Shown piece after piece: positions 36,324-46,600 of a DNA stretch of 64,000 bases. How positions within the stretch are numbered: position 1 is the first letter of the stretch; each line of letters opens with the position of its first letter. A program made the translations under genes and the position numbers. The notes beneath the pieces are model-generated. The model was given only the letters and a program-made list of their open reading frames with translations. It ran no database searches and was not told the DNA's origin. This DNA is from CAZGAQ01 sp964523405 (lineage in GTDB: Bacteria > Planctomycetota > Phycisphaerae > UBA1845 > Fen-1342): positions 26,049 to 90,048 of the forward strand of contig CAZGAQ010000018.1 of NCBI GenBank assembly GCA_964523405.1, written 5' to 3'.

Positions 36324-36620
36324 GGCGGGAAGTTTAGCGTCCGAATACCATGCGGGCGAGCGGAGCCCGTGTTGGGCCGCCGTCCCTGCCCGGTCGTTTC
36401 GAGCCCGGACGACCGAGAAACTCCACTGCCGGCGCCGGCTGGCCCGCGTGGGCCGGGCGGCGTAGTGCGGAAGGAGTCTCGGAACGACGATCTTACCTAC
36501 ACTACAGTACGGTGCTCGGGCGAACGCGGTTTGCCGGCGGTGCCGCACGATCGATGATCGGTCGCTGCGGGCGTCGCAATCAGGCCCGCCGGCGCGACCG
36601 CGTACGGAGTGCAGTCCAGG
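36324..36620. other. Divergent intergenic region
   Basis: About 300 bp lie between the starts of the DUF4416 and GlmU-like genes. Both promoters should be here, but I cannot pick out a convincing -35/-10 pair; GATCTTACCTACACTACAG (36489-36507) is the least GC-rich part. Confidence 0.4.
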
Positions 36621-37871
36621 ATGAACATCGCGCTATTTGAGGACCACGGTGTGGAACGGCTCTACCCCCTGACGTGGGTGCGCGCGCCGTTCGAGTTGCG
36701 CTGCGGGCGCGATCTGCTCGTGGATAAGCTGCGCACGCACCTGGGACCGCGAATCGTCCGGCTGGTCCTGCGACCGTGGGTCCAGCCGGTGGTCGGCGAG
36801 CGCGTGCGTCTGGATGACGCGGACAACGCGCAGGACTGGTGCTTCCTCAATGCGCGCGCCCTGGTGACGGGCAACGTGAGCCTGCCGCGGGTGGGGGTGG
36901 TGTGGCGCCAGGACGGGGACGTGGTGGCGGTTGGCGTACGCGCCGCAGATGTGGCGAGCCTGACGGCCGAGTTCTTTCAGCAGCGCGACGCGGTGGATGA
37001 ATGGGCCGCGCAGTGGCGGACGGAGGAACTGCCGGAAAGCGTGCGCCTGTTGAAGTATCCCTGGGAGCCGGCGTTGCTGAACCACGACGAATTGGTGCGG
37101 CAGCTGGCTGACGCGGGGACGATCGGCCGGCGCGGCCTGATCTACCCCGGCGCACACCTGGTGCAGCCGGAACAGATTTGCGTGCAGATCGGAGCGAAGG
37201 TGAAGCCGGGCGTCGTGCTGGACGCCGAGGAAGGCCCGATCTACATCGACCGCGACGCCCTCATTCAGCCGAACGCGGTGCTCGAAGGCCCCTGTTACAT
37301 TGGCGCGGGCACGATCATCCGCCCCGGCTCGCTGATTCGCCCCGGCACGTCGATCGGGCCGGTCTGCAAGGTCGGCGGCGAGGTCGAGGCCAGCATCATT
37401 CAGGGTCACACCAACAAGCAGCACGATGGTTTCATCGGCCACAGCTTCGTGGCCGAGTGGGTGAATTTCGGCGCCGATACGATCACGAGCGATCTGAAGA
37501 ACACGTACGGCACGATTCGCGTGAACATTAACGGCGTGGGCGTGGAGTCCGGGCAGCATTTCATTGGCGCTATTGTCGGCGATCACGCCAAGACCGGCAT
37601 CGGCACGATGCTCCCCACGGGCAGTTTGATCGGCATCGCAGCCAACGTCTTCGCGCAGCAGGCGGTCCCGAAATTCGTACCGTCGTTCGCGTGGCTGACC
37701 GACAGCGGCATGACGCCGTGCCGCGTTGAGAAGGTGCTCGACATCGCGCGCATCGTGATGGAACGGCGCGACGTGGCACTAAGTGACGACGTGGCGCAGC
37801 TCCTGCGGAAGACGGCCGAGTTGGCGCGGCAAGTGGAAGCAGCGGGGTGGGCAACGAGAAACACCGAGTAG
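36621..37871 (+). CDS. GlmU-related sugar nucleotidyltransferase-like protein (TIGR03991 type)
   Basis: The 416-aa protein opens with NIALFEDHGVERLYPLTWVR and FELRCGRDLL, typical of the alternative GlmU-related family. The C-terminal half (about 180-380) is a left-handed beta helix with hexapeptide repeats (IYIDRDALIQPNAVLEGPCY, GAGTIIRPGSLIRPG). Such proteins combine a divergent nucleotidyltransferase domain with an acyltransferase-type helix. Activity toward UDP-GlcNAc is inferred, not shown. ATG 36621 is used (GGAG 11 nt upstream); a GTG at 36609 has its ribosome site too close. Confidence 0.85.
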   Translation: MNIALFEDHGVERLYPLTWVRAPFELRCGRDLLVDKLRTHLGPRIVRLVLRPWVQPVVGERVRLDDADNAQDWCFLNARALVTGNVSLPRVGVVWRQDGDVVAVGVRAADVASLTAEFFQQRDAVDEWAAQWRTEELPESVRLLKYPWEPALLNHDELVRQLADAGTIGRRGLIYPGAHLVQPEQICVQIGAKVKPGVVLDAEEGPIYIDRDALIQPNAVLEGPCYIGAGTIIRPGSLIRPGTSIGPVCKVGGEVEASIIQGHTNKQHDGFIGHSFVAEWVNFGADTITSDLKNTYGTIRVNINGVGVESGQHFIGAIVGDHAKTGIGTMLPTGSLIGIAANVFAQQAVPKFVPSFAWLTDSGMTPCRVEKVLDIARIVMERRDVALSDDVAQLLRKTAELARQVEAAGWATRNTE

Positions 37872-38224
37872 TCGTACTCGCGCGCGAACTCCGCGCGATG
37901 GCTTCGCGTGCACACCCTGCCCCGCCACGGGCCGGGAAGTCTGCGCTTCGGGTACACACCTGAATCCATCATCGCACGCTTGCTTTTTCTGAGAGTCAAG
38001 TCCACTATGGCCTCATCGGGGATGATCACGCCCACCGAGTGAGTTGGAGCGCCAACCTGGGGGCGCCCCCGGGGATTCGTGGATTCGGTCGAAGAAGGCG
38101 TTGCTGCGCCGTGTGGACGCCAGCGCTGGGCAGGCGCGGACACGCCGTGGACGCCAGGAAGAGGAACGCGGCCGCGTATCGGCACCCGTCGTGTCGGGAG
38201 GTGTGGCCGCGAGGAGGAGTGAGC
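37872..38224. other. Intergenic region before RCC1-like gene
   Basis: This 350-bp region has a short G+C hairpin soon after the GlmU-like stop (CGCGCG ... CGCGCG near 37879-37900), plausibly a terminator, and a pyrimidine stretch (CTTGCTTTTTCTGAG, 37980-37994). No gene is supported; long minus-strand frames are shadows of the neighbouring genes. Confidence 0.4.
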
Positions 38225-39154
38225 ATGTTCAAGTTCAGATGGGTGGTGGTTGGGACGCTGTTGATCACGACTCCGGCGCTGACCATCGCGGCATCGCTCG
38301 TGACCTGGGGCGAGGGCTCCTTGGGGCAGCAGAACAAACCCCCGGGCTCGGACTTCATCGCCGCGTCCGCCGGACCGATTCACGGCGTCGCCCTCCGCGA
38401 GGACGGGACATTGCGGGCGTGGGGCTCGGACTTCTACCAAGCCGTTCCCGCCCCCACCGGAAACGACTACGTCGCCGTCTCGGCAGGCCAGTGTGTGTCC
38501 CTGGCCCTCCGCGCGAACGGGAGCATTACGGCGTGGGGATATTCGGGTGTAGCTGGTGCCCTCAATGCCCCCACTGACCTCGGCCACACCGCTGTCGCGG
38601 CAGGCATGAACTTTGGTCTGGCGATCAACGCGGACCGAAGCCTCGTCGCTTGGTCGCATGACGCCACGGCCGTCACGACCGTGCCGACCGGGCAGGACTT
38701 TGTCGCCATCCGGGCGTCCAGCGAAGGTTCTTGGGCGATCGCCCGACGCGAGAACGGCACGCTGGTGGTGTGGGGCGATGCCGTGGCGGACGTGTCCACG
38801 CCGCCGGCCGGCACCTATACGGACTTCGCCGCCGGCTGGGCTCACGGCGTGGCGCTGCGCCCAAACGGCACGCTCGTCGCCTGGGGCAGCAACGCGCAGG
38901 GGCAGCTCAACAACATCCCGACCGGTAACGACTTCGTTGCGGTCGCGGCCGGCGGGAACTACAGCGTAGCGCTGCGCGCGAATGGAACGCTGGTGACATG
39001 GGGTGAACCGTACCACGGAAACCTGAATGTCCCGGGCGGCCACTATAGTGCGATGGACGCCGGCGGGGACTGGGGCGTGGCCTTGACGCCCGAACCCGGC
39101 GGTCTGTTGCTCGCATTCCTGGGCTTGGGTCTGATCCGGCGCCGCGGGGCCTGA
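38225..39154 (+). CDS. PEP-CTERM protein with RCC1-like repeats
   Basis: The 309-aa protein has a signal peptide (VVVGTLLITTPALTIAAS) and repeats of about 40-50 residues, each with a 'VALRxxGTLxAWG' strand pair: GVALREDGTLRAWG, SLALRANGSITAWG, GLAINADRSLVAWS, AIARRENGTLVVWG, GVALRPNGTLVAWG and SVALRANGTLVTWG. This is the RCC1/BNR-propeller pattern. The C-terminus is a PEP-CTERM signal (TPEPGGLLLAFLGLGLIRRR). It probably folds as a beta propeller displayed at the surface. GAGGAGGAG is 5 nt before ATG 38225. Confidence 0.92.
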   Translation: MFKFRWVVVGTLLITTPALTIAASLVTWGEGSLGQQNKPPGSDFIAASAGPIHGVALREDGTLRAWGSDFYQAVPAPTGNDYVAVSAGQCVSLALRANGSITAWGYSGVAGALNAPTDLGHTAVAAGMNFGLAINADRSLVAWSHDATAVTTVPTGQDFVAIRASSEGSWAIARRENGTLVVWGDAVADVSTPPAGTYTDFAAGWAHGVALRPNGTLVAWGSNAQGQLNNIPTGNDFVAVAAGGNYSVALRANGTLVTWGEPYHGNLNVPGGHYSAMDAGGDWGVALTPEPGGLLLAFLGLGLIRRRGA

Positions 39155-39323
39155 CCGGGCCACGGTTGCGCCGGGCCTCCGAACCGCATCCTGTGGCCCG
39201 CATCCGGGGTTGCCCCCCCGCCGCGCAGCGGTACACTGGCGCCCCCAGCAGGACGCGGTCGGGCATGTTCGGGCCCATGGACGGGTCCAGCCCACCGACA
39301 CATCGAGCTTTCAGGAGACCATC

Positions 39324-39866
39324 ATGCTCAAGCGGTTTGTGCTCGTCACGGCGGGTTTGGCGGTGGCGGCCCTGTGCTGCAGTTGCGGCGGCGAGGGCGG
39401 CGAAGGCATCGCCATCACCAAGAACCTGCTCCGCAAGGACACCAACCTGCGCATCTACCTCGACGGCCAGGAGGCCAAGCAGAACACACTCAAGAAAGGC
39501 CTGTCCGGCTACTCGCCGTTCACGATCAAGGGCGACGTGACCGGCACCCCGAAGTTCAAGTACGAGATCATCGACGTCAAGAAATTCGGCTTCATCAAGA
39601 CGACGATGATGCAGGTCCATCAGAAGTTCCAGGCCGACTTCTCCGATCTGGCTGACTACAAAATCTTCCCGACCAACGACCAGACGCGCTTCGAGCCCAA
39701 CAAAGAGTACGACCTCGGTGCACTGCCGCCGGGCTTCAAGATTCTCGACAAGAAGGACAAGGAAGTCAGCAAGGTCGAGTTCGTCCCCGGCGTCGAGTAC
39801 CTGCTGGTCTTCACCGTCTCGGCCGACAAGAGCGAGACCGTGCAGATCTACTTCAAGACGAAGTAA
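39324..39866 (+). CDS. Small secreted lipoprotein-like protein
   Basis: The 180-aa protein starts with a signal (MLKRFVLVTAGLAVAAL) followed by CCSCGG, suggesting a lipoprotein although the lipobox is not textbook. The mature part is Lys-rich and beta-rich with no recognised family: TGTPKFKYEIIDVKKFG, KFQADFSDLADYKI, YLLVFTVSADKSETVQIY. AGGAG lies 7 nt before ATG 39324. Codon use matches neighbours. Confidence 0.8.
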   Translation: MLKRFVLVTAGLAVAALCCSCGGEGGEGIAITKNLLRKDTNLRIYLDGQEAKQNTLKKGLSGYSPFTIKGDVTGTPKFKYEIIDVKKFGFIKTTMMQVHQKFQADFSDLADYKIFPTNDQTRFEPNKEYDLGALPPGFKILDKKDKEVSKVEFVPGVEYLLVFTVSADKSETVQIYFKTK

Positions 39867-39916
39867 CACGCCGGACGGGCGTGTGGGGTGAACGCCGCCG
39901 GAGTCCCTTTGGACTC
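39866..39916 (+). terminator. Two hairpins after the lipoprotein gene
   Basis: ACACGCC GGACG GGCGTGT (39866-39884) overlaps the stop codon end, and GAGTCC CTTT GGACTC (39901-39916) follows. Neither has a T tract. They lie between the lipoprotein gene and the tRNA-Tyr gene and could end the lipoprotein transcript. Confidence 0.45.
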
Positions 39917-40128
39917 GGCCGCAGGCTCACCTGAACAGGGGCAGTCTCCCGGGCCGGTCGCGCCCGACCCGGCGGACTGCCCCGCTGTTTTGCGTTCTGG
40001 GGCCGGCGGGCCACAAACCGCTATCGCGGTGGGTTGCACGGCGCGCGCGTTGGCTTTACAATTCGGTTTCCGGCTGGAAGCCGTGGTGCGGCGTGTTGTC
40101 GCTCCGCTCCGCGGGCCCGGCCGAGCTT

Positions 40129-40211
40129 GGGCGTGTGTCCGAGTGGCCAAAGGAGACGGGCTGTAAACCCGTTGGCTTATGCCTACGATGGTTCGAATCC
40201 ATCCGCGCCCA
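40129..40211 (+). tRNA. tRNA-Tyr (GTA)
   Basis: An 83-nt sequence folds as a class II tRNA. Acceptor GGGCGTG pairs with CGCGCCC (one G-U), the anticodon stem ACGGG/CCCGT holds loop CTGTAAA with anticodon GTA, the long variable arm is TGGCTTATGCCTACGA-like, and the T arm is GATGG TTCGAAT CCATC. CCA is not encoded. Tyr tRNAs have a long variable arm, in agreement. Confidence 0.96.
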
Positions 40212-40319
40212 TCTACGCTGATGACGTTGACCCTCTAGGGGCGGCTCGTTCGGGGGTACCTGATACGGCGCAGATGTCTCGGTGCGAGTTGTGCAGACGC
40301 GTGCGCGCGCGGACCAAAC

Positions 40320-41384
40320 CTAGCGCGCGCCAGCGGCCGGCGCCGAGGATTCGCCCGCAAAGAAAACCGGCTCGGCCGGCTCCAGCAGCAGGCGGCCATT
40401 CCACGAGTCGTCGCCGCAGAACCACGCGAAGCACTTGGCCAGCACGCTGAACAAATCCGGCATGTCCAACCCTGTAACCGACGGGCAGCAGTAGCGCCCG
40501 GGGTGCTCGATATTCATGCTGCAAATCGAGATGTCGCGCCCGACCCGACGCCCACGCTCCCAAAACGCCCGCAGCGCTCCCAGCGCCGCCGGAAATGTCG
40601 TGCAGACAAGCGCGGTCGCGTTCACTTCCTGCCGGTCGACCGCACCTCCCAGAATCTCGCGAGCGAACGGAGTTGGGTCGGCGAACGCCGGCGCAGGATT
40701 GTCCCACAGCCGGCCCGTGCAGTGATATGTCGCCAACCACTTGTGCCACAGCGCGATGCGCCGGTCGATCTCCGGGTTGTGCTGCTGCGTGCTCACGCAG
40801 TCGATGTGCCGGTGCCCCAACGCGGCGACGTGGGCGAAGACGCGCTCCAGGTGGTCGTCCGGAAAGAGCTGGATCGAAGGGATGCCCTCGCCAGTGAAAT
40901 CGCCGTCCAGCATGACAACCTTGTTCTCGCGCATGGCGGCAACCACGCGCGGCGGCGGGGTTTCGGTGCTCGGAATGACCAGGGCGCCACCCGTGCTGTC
41001 CAAGGCATCCGCGATCACCGGATCATCCCAGTGCACATACAGCACCGGGCGCAGCGTCAGCTTGTGGCGCTCCAGCGCGGATGCCACCACCTGCCGCAGG
41101 TGCGCCAGGTACGGCGAGGGGTAGGCCGGATAAAGCAGCACCACGCGTGAGCGTACGCTTTGATTGCCGTAGCCGGGATGGGCGTCCAGCGACCCGTCGG
41201 CGTGGCGGATGAGCACCTTCTTCTTCAGCAGCTCGATCACCGCGCGCCGGGCGGTCATATAACTGACCCCCGTTTCCTCGGCGATCCTGCGCTCCCCCGG
41301 GATGCTCCGCAGCAAGTAGTCCCCCTCCCGAACGCGGCGTTCGATGACCGACATCACCTGTGCATATTTGGACACGTTGGCCAT
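40320..41384 (-). CDS. GntR-HTH / LacI-type sugar-sensor transcriptional regulator
   Basis: The 354-aa protein has an N-terminal GntR-type winged helix (SKYAQVMSVIERRVREGDYL, SIPGERRIAEETGVSYMTAR) and a periplasmic-binding-protein-like sensor domain (about 80-340) of the LacI/GalR family: RVVLLYPAYPSPYL, GALVIPSTETPPP, HVAALGHRHIDCVS, ALVCTTFPAALGAL. Such regulators usually bind a sugar or sugar derivative. It is divergent from the secreted-protein genes at 41761 and the shared spacer has a dyad with overlapping promoters, so it probably controls them and itself. ATG 41384 is chosen over a GTG 3 codons upstream; neither has a strong ribosome site. Confidence 0.92.
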   Translation of the reverse strand: MANVSKYAQVMSVIERRVREGDYLLRSIPGERRIAEETGVSYMTARRAVIELLKKKVLIRHADGSLDAHPGYGNQSVRSRVVLLYPAYPSPYLAHLRQVVASALERHKLTLRPVLYVHWDDPVIADALDSTGGALVIPSTETPPPRVVAAMRENKVVMLDGDFTGEGIPSIQLFPDDHLERVFAHVAALGHRHIDCVSTQQHNPEIDRRIALWHKWLATYHCTGRLWDNPAPAFADPTPFAREILGGAVDRQEVNATALVCTTFPAALGALRAFWERGRRVGRDISICSMNIEHPGRYCCPSVTGLDMPDLFSVLAKCFAWFCGDDSWNGRLLLEPAEPVFFAGESSAPAAGAR

Positions 41385-41544
41385 GCTAGGCACGTCTCAC
41401 CACCGACACAAGCGGCACTTGGAAGCCGCTCTTATCGGACGTCCTGGCTGCTGGTTGCCTGTCAGCACTGATGATGCCAACAGGCCCCAAGCTCCCAACT
41501 TACCGCCTCCGGTCGCCCGCGACGCGGAATCTCGCAGACGCATC

Positions 41545-41577
41545 TTGCATTATAGCATTGACGCTATATAATTCAAG
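41545..41577. promoter_or_regulatory. Overlapping divergent promoters with central inverted repeat (probable operator)
   Basis: On the plus strand: -35 TTGCAT (41545-41550), 16 bp, -10 TATAAT (41567-41572). On the minus strand: -35 TTGAAT (complement of 41576-41571), 16 bp, -10 TATAAT (complement of 41554-41549). The 16-bp spacers overlap and contain TATAGC ATTGAC GCTATA, a perfect 6-bp inverted repeat with a 6-nt spacer. CTTG and CAAG stand at the outer ends. The plus promoter points to the gene at 41761, the minus one to the regulator at 41384. A repressor on the repeat would block both. Confidence 0.7.
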
Positions 41578-41760
41578 CTGTGCAGCTGCGGGTAGCATCT
41601 CATGATCCGTTGTTATCAAACTGCCGAACGAAGCCACCTCCGCCCGCGGGGCGACCCTCGCGCGGCCACTGGTAATCAAGTTGCTCCGCCGCTCGCGGTG
41701 AGCGGCCGGCGTATTTCCAGTCCCGATCGGCTCCAGCAAGCTCAGTAGGAGGAAGAGGAG

Positions 41761-42336
41761 ATGTCAGCGAAGAAAACAGCGCTCCTGGTTGTGGCGATTC
41801 TGGCTCTGGCCCCGTCTGCCTGGGCGTACACGCTGATTACGGATTTCAGCAATTTTGAGCTGGGCGGCACGTGGGGCTCGTGGTCCAACCCCGGAGCCGT
41901 CTACTCCGGCCCCACGTCATACGATGTCGAGACGTATCCCGGCGCCGGCTGGGGCGGTGGTTGGCGCTACAATTGGCCTCTGATCCCGGATGCCTCCGCG
42001 GAAACCGACGTCGAGCTGCAGATCACGTTGCACCCGGGTTGCTCCACCGGCATCGCGCTGGTCGTGCTGCAGGATCATGACGGCACCCAGAATGTCTACA
42101 ACTGGGTCGACCTGACGCCCGGCACCTACACGCTGACCCGGGCCATCAATAACCCGGCGTGGGTGGCCGTCCCTGGGGGCACGCCCGGTCTGGACCTCGC
42201 GTTCATCGAGTTCATCCAGATTCAGGGCGACTTCAGCTACACGAACATCAGTTGGGACAACCTGGCGCTGACGCCGGAGCCTTCGGCGCTGGCGCTGGTG
42301 GGGCTCGGGGCGCTCGTGGCGTTGCGCCGGCGCTGA
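41761..42336 (+). CDS. PEP-CTERM secreted protein with a DFSNF-type module
   Basis: The 191-aa protein has a signal peptide (ALLVVAILALAPSAWA), one module of about 140 residues (DFSNFELGGTWGSW at 27-40, ending in DNLAL about 169) and a C-terminal PEP-CTERM signal (TPEPSALALVGLGALVALRR). The module resembles jelly-roll carbohydrate-binding domains in outline but I do not recognise it; it recurs twice in the protein at 43620. A rich ribosome site (GGAGGAAGAGGAG) precedes the ATG. First gene of the run controlled by the divergent regulator. Confidence 0.88.
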   Translation: MSAKKTALLVVAILALAPSAWAYTLITDFSNFELGGTWGSWSNPGAVYSGPTSYDVETYPGAGWGGGWRYNWPLIPDASAETDVELQITLHPGCSTGIALVVLQDHDGTQNVYNWVDLTPGTYTLTRAINNPAWVAVPGGTPGLDLAFIEFIQIQGDFSYTNISWDNLALTPEPSALALVGLGALVALRRR

Positions 42337-42436
42337 ATCGAAAGGCAGCCGGGTCGGGCGGGCGCGCTGGCGAACTCCAGCGCGGCGCGCCGCCGACCGG
42401 ACAGAGCATCGCGCAGGTGTCATCAGGAGACATACC

Positions 42437-43510
42437 ATGCGGTCTGCGGCAACCCGCTCGCGCGCTTCACACACGAATCGTCCGGCCCGGGGCTTCACGC
42501 TCATCGAGTTGCTCGTCGTCGTCGCGATCATCGCCTTGCTGCTGTCGATCCTGCTGCCCGCTCTCAGCTCGGCACGGGATCAGGGCAAGTCGGTCACGTG
42601 CCTGGCGAACGTACGCAGTCTGGGGCAGTCCGGCATGCTGTTCAGCATGGAGCACAAGGACTATTTCCAACTCGTGACCAGTCAGACCGGCAACGCCGCG
42701 GCCGACCCGACCAAGAGCCGCTACGCCTACGATGCCAGCGGCGAGTTACTGAGTTGGGTCACGGCCCTGGCCCGCTACGCCGGCGACTCGCAGATTCGCC
42801 AGAACCGTGACTGGGGCGTGCGCGGCGACAACCTCCGCGCCGTGGTCGATCGCCGGAACAAGATGTATGCGCTGTTCGAGGTGGCGACCTGTCCCGCGGA
42901 CCGCGTGCGCGTCTCCACCCCCTTCTACCCCAACGGCAGCCAATTGCTCGGCGATGACGGCCCGGGCAACCTGTACTGGGGCTACTTGAGCTACGGCATC
43001 AACGAGGACGTCTGCGGTGCACAGGATGGCTTCTCGACGCAGCCCCCGGTCGGACGCTTCGACGAAGCGCAGGTCTGGCGCATCGGCCAGCGGAGCCCGC
43101 TCGCGGGTGACCGCCTGTGCGGCAAGATGACGGCCGTCTACGATCCTGCGTCCGTCCTCCTGTTCACGGACGCCGGGGCGGATGATCAGGATGCGACCGT
43201 CGCGGACGCCAGCAATCCGTATGCGAACCCGGCCGGCGTGGCCAGCCTGATCATCAGCGCCCAGGCCACCGGCCCCCTACTGGCGCATGCGCAAGACAAG
43301 TGGCCGCAGCGCGTGCCGACCGAACGCCATCGCGGCGGCAGCCTCAGCGTCCTGTTCGCAGACTTCCATGGCGAACGCGTGAAGCCCACCGGCTGGATCC
43401 GCCCCTCGGCGGCGGGCACGCAGCAGTTGAAGACTCCGAAAGGCTACAACCGCGATGTGCGGGTGTCGCCCTATCCCATGTCCGGCGTGATTCGGCCGCT
43501 GGGCAACTGA
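42437..43510 (+). CDS. Prepilin-like protein (DUF1559/H-x-DG type)
   Basis: The 357-aa protein has a type IV prepilin N-terminus (RGFTLIELLVVVAIIALLLS, with the cleavage after G near residue 19) and a soluble domain. Near the C-terminus RHRGGSLSVLFADFHGE is the planctomycete variant of the 'H-x9-DG' motif. These proteins occur in large families in Planctomycetes and Lentisphaerae, often beside glycosidases. AGGAG lies 7 nt upstream. It is 100 bp downstream of the PEP-CTERM gene and in the same run. Confidence 0.9.
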   Translation: MRSAATRSRASHTNRPARGFTLIELLVVVAIIALLLSILLPALSSARDQGKSVTCLANVRSLGQSGMLFSMEHKDYFQLVTSQTGNAAADPTKSRYAYDASGELLSWVTALARYAGDSQIRQNRDWGVRGDNLRAVVDRRNKMYALFEVATCPADRVRVSTPFYPNGSQLLGDDGPGNLYWGYLSYGINEDVCGAQDGFSTQPPVGRFDEAQVWRIGQRSPLAGDRLCGKMTAVYDPASVLLFTDAGADDQDATVADASNPYANPAGVASLIISAQATGPLLAHAQDKWPQRVPTERHRGGSLSVLFADFHGERVKPTGWIRPSAAGTQQLKTPKGYNRDVRVSPYPMSGVIRPLGN

Positions 43511-43619
43511 GGCGCGCCGCAGACGCCTCGGGGTCCAGGGCAGACCGATGCGATCCTCGGCACAACGCGGGCCGCACGGCGCGGCGTGACTGTAATCCCG
43601 AAGATTGGGGAAAGAGAAC

Positions 43620-46600
43620 ATGAAGCGCTTCGTACTGATCGCGATAGCAGTGTGGGGCCTGAGCGCTGACGCGCAGGCGAATCCCCCTGGTCCGCTCGAC
43701 GGCCAGAGTATCCCGGCGAACTTCGCCGCCGCCAAGCGACTGGGAGTCCAGACGAACCACACCGGGGTGGGCGACGTCACCAGCCTTCAGCCAATCCAGG
43801 TCTTCTCGCCCGGCAGCGAGCTGGACGCCCTGTACCTGGCCAAGGACACGAACTACCTCTACGTGGGCCTGGCCGGCAACCTGCTGGAGGTGGGCAATCC
43901 GTTCCTCATCTTCGTCGACAACCCGTATGACTATGGCCAGGCGGAGTTGTGGACGGAAGGCGTGGCCGGCCCGCCTTTCGCGCTGCAGATGGCCGGTCGC
44001 CGCGTCGTCGTGAGCGACAACGGCACGCCGGATGATCCCGCCGACGACACGTACACCGTCGTGCCGAACTCCGGCACGCAGATGCCCACCTGCGGCAGCG
44101 ACTTCACCGGCTGGGACTACGCTCTCGCGGTCGATACAGCCTTCGGCAGCCTCTACGCCCACGAGTACCTGCTGTACAGCTACCCCGTCGGCACGGCCAA
44201 CGCCGCGGACTTGTGCTACTACCGTGACGGCCGCGTGCCGTGCGACCCAACGCCGGGCAACCCCAGCGACCCCGCATTGCCCCTGTACGCGATGCGCAAC
44301 CTCGTCGCCTCGTCGCCGCTCAATGACGGCAACGAGACCTTTGAAGGCGGCCAACCGCAGTTCGGCTATCAACGCGGCGGCTTTGACAACACCAACACCG
44401 TTGGCGTTACCACCACGAGCGCCACCCAGGCCGGCACGGCTCGGAAGGGTCTGGAGATTGCCATTCCGCTCGCGAACATCGGCGACGCCGGCCTCTACGG
44501 CGATGAGACCATTCATCTCGTGATCCTGACGATGGACGTGGACGAGTACCACGAGTACACGGTAAGCGGCATTTACGGCTCGTTCATGAACCAGGCGCTG
44601 CCGTCCCTCGCCGGTACCGCTTGCGGCGCGCCGCAGAGCCTGGGCTTGCGCCCCGACCTGCGCACGATCGCAAGTTGCCTGACCGTGAATCTGGCCACCC
44701 TGAGCTACATCGGTACCAGCGCCCTCCTCGACGGCGTCATTGACCCGAACGATTACTCCGGCGACGCCGCCGTGCTGACGCAGCAGTGCCCGACCTCAGG
44801 TGGAGACGCTGCGCAGCTCGCGGACGTGCTCAAGCCCGTGCAGAACGGCTCCGAGCTGGACGGTCTGTTCGCCGCCAACGACAGCCAATTCCTGTACCTC
44901 GGTCTGACGGGCAACCTGGCGGCGGTCACGTCGGCGCTCAACGTGTTCGTGGACGCGGACCCCGGCGCAGGCAGCCATGTGCTGGCGTTCAACCCGGGTC
45001 CGGAGGCATACACCGCCACGCCCGTCACGACTTTCGACAACTTCAACCTCTCCGGCACCTACGGCTCATGGAGCAGCGCCACGATCACGTCCGGACCAGC
45101 CAGTTACCGCGTGCAGGCAACCGGCGGCTTCGGCGGCGGCTACTACGACATCAACCCCAACGTCAGTCTCGCCGGAGGACTGCTGATCCAGCTCCAGGTC
45201 ACCCTGGGCCCCGATTGCAGCCCCGGCGGCGTGTTGTGCTCCCTCGTGGATGAAGATATCACGGAACACCGCTGGTCCTGGTTCGGCCTGGAACCCGGCA
45301 ACAGCTACACGCTGACCGCCGACCTCGCGCACGGTGACACGGTCAACACCGGGAGCATCGCCGGTCTGGATTTGACGCAGATTTCGTTCTTCCACATCCA
45401 GGCCGACATGCCCACAACGGACGTGACCTTCGAGGACCTGGCCATCCTCAGTGTGCAGTCGGGCGTCGAGTCGATCCTGGCGCTGAACGGCAACGAGCTG
45501 CCGAACGGCCCGCTGGACGCATTGCAGGCCGGGTTCCAACCCGATGCCCCGGTAGGCTACGACTACGCGTATTCGGTGAACGTCAGTTACACGCCGCACC
45601 TGGCCTCCGTGACCTACTTCGACCTGCTCAGCAGTCAATATGCATTTCGCGGTGCCGTCGTCCCCGAAAGCGGCAGCGCCGTCCTGACGGACGGTGGTGG
45701 GCTGGTCGCCCGCAATCCCAATGGCCTGCAGATGGCCTTCAACAACTGGAACACATCCGGCGTCCTCGGCTGCCAAAACGGCTCGGCGTGCTTTAGCGAC
45801 AGCGCTGCCACGGTCGCCGCGCTCGCCCTGCCGGCGACGACCGGCATGGAAATGGCCATTCCCCTGGCCGACTTGGGCCTCGCGCCGGCTGACCTGCCGC
45901 GCGTCCTGCAGCTCTGGACGTTGGTCGCCGACCGGCAGGGCGCCGCATCAAACCAGAGCCTGCCGTCGATGCGCAATGCCACCGGCCTGGGCAACCAGGT
46001 CGTGAACCCCGGCAGCCCGCCCGTGAACTTCACCAACACGGCCAGCGGCGCCACGACCGGCGCCCTGCTGTCCGACTTCAGCAACTTCACGCTCAGTGCG
46101 ACGTACGGACGCTGGTCGACCGGCACCTTTACATCCGGCCCCACCAGCTTCCGCGTGCAGTCTACCGACTGGGGCGGCGGGCTGTATGACCTCCAGCCGG
46201 ACGTGGACGCGGCCGGCGCCACGACCATGGTGCTCGACTTCACGTTCAATCCGGGCAACCAGGCTGACAAGCTGGTGGTCATCCTCGTCGATGCGGACAA
46301 CACGCAGCGCGTGTACCGCTTCGATGACCTGGCCACGACGGGCACCTATCACCTCACGCGTGATCTGGCGTCGTTCAACAACGACAACAACCCCGGCACG
46401 ATTCCCGGCCTGGATCTGGGCCACCTCGCCGTGTTCCACATCGCGGGGGCCTACAACCATGGCAACCCCGGCGTACCGATGGACGCGACCTTCGACAACC
46501 TGCAGCTCCTCGGCGGGTTCCACAACTACGAGGCCCGGGCAGCGCGAATCTGCCTGAGTACGGTACCGGCCGACGCCGACTGCAACGGCCGCAATGACCT

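Noticed and set aside
37583..39301. Long minus-strand open frame opposite the GlmU-like, RCC1 and lipoprotein genes
   Set aside because: It lies entirely opposite genes with clear domains and has low-complexity Arg/Ala/Pro-rich sequence. It is a GC-rich shadow frame.
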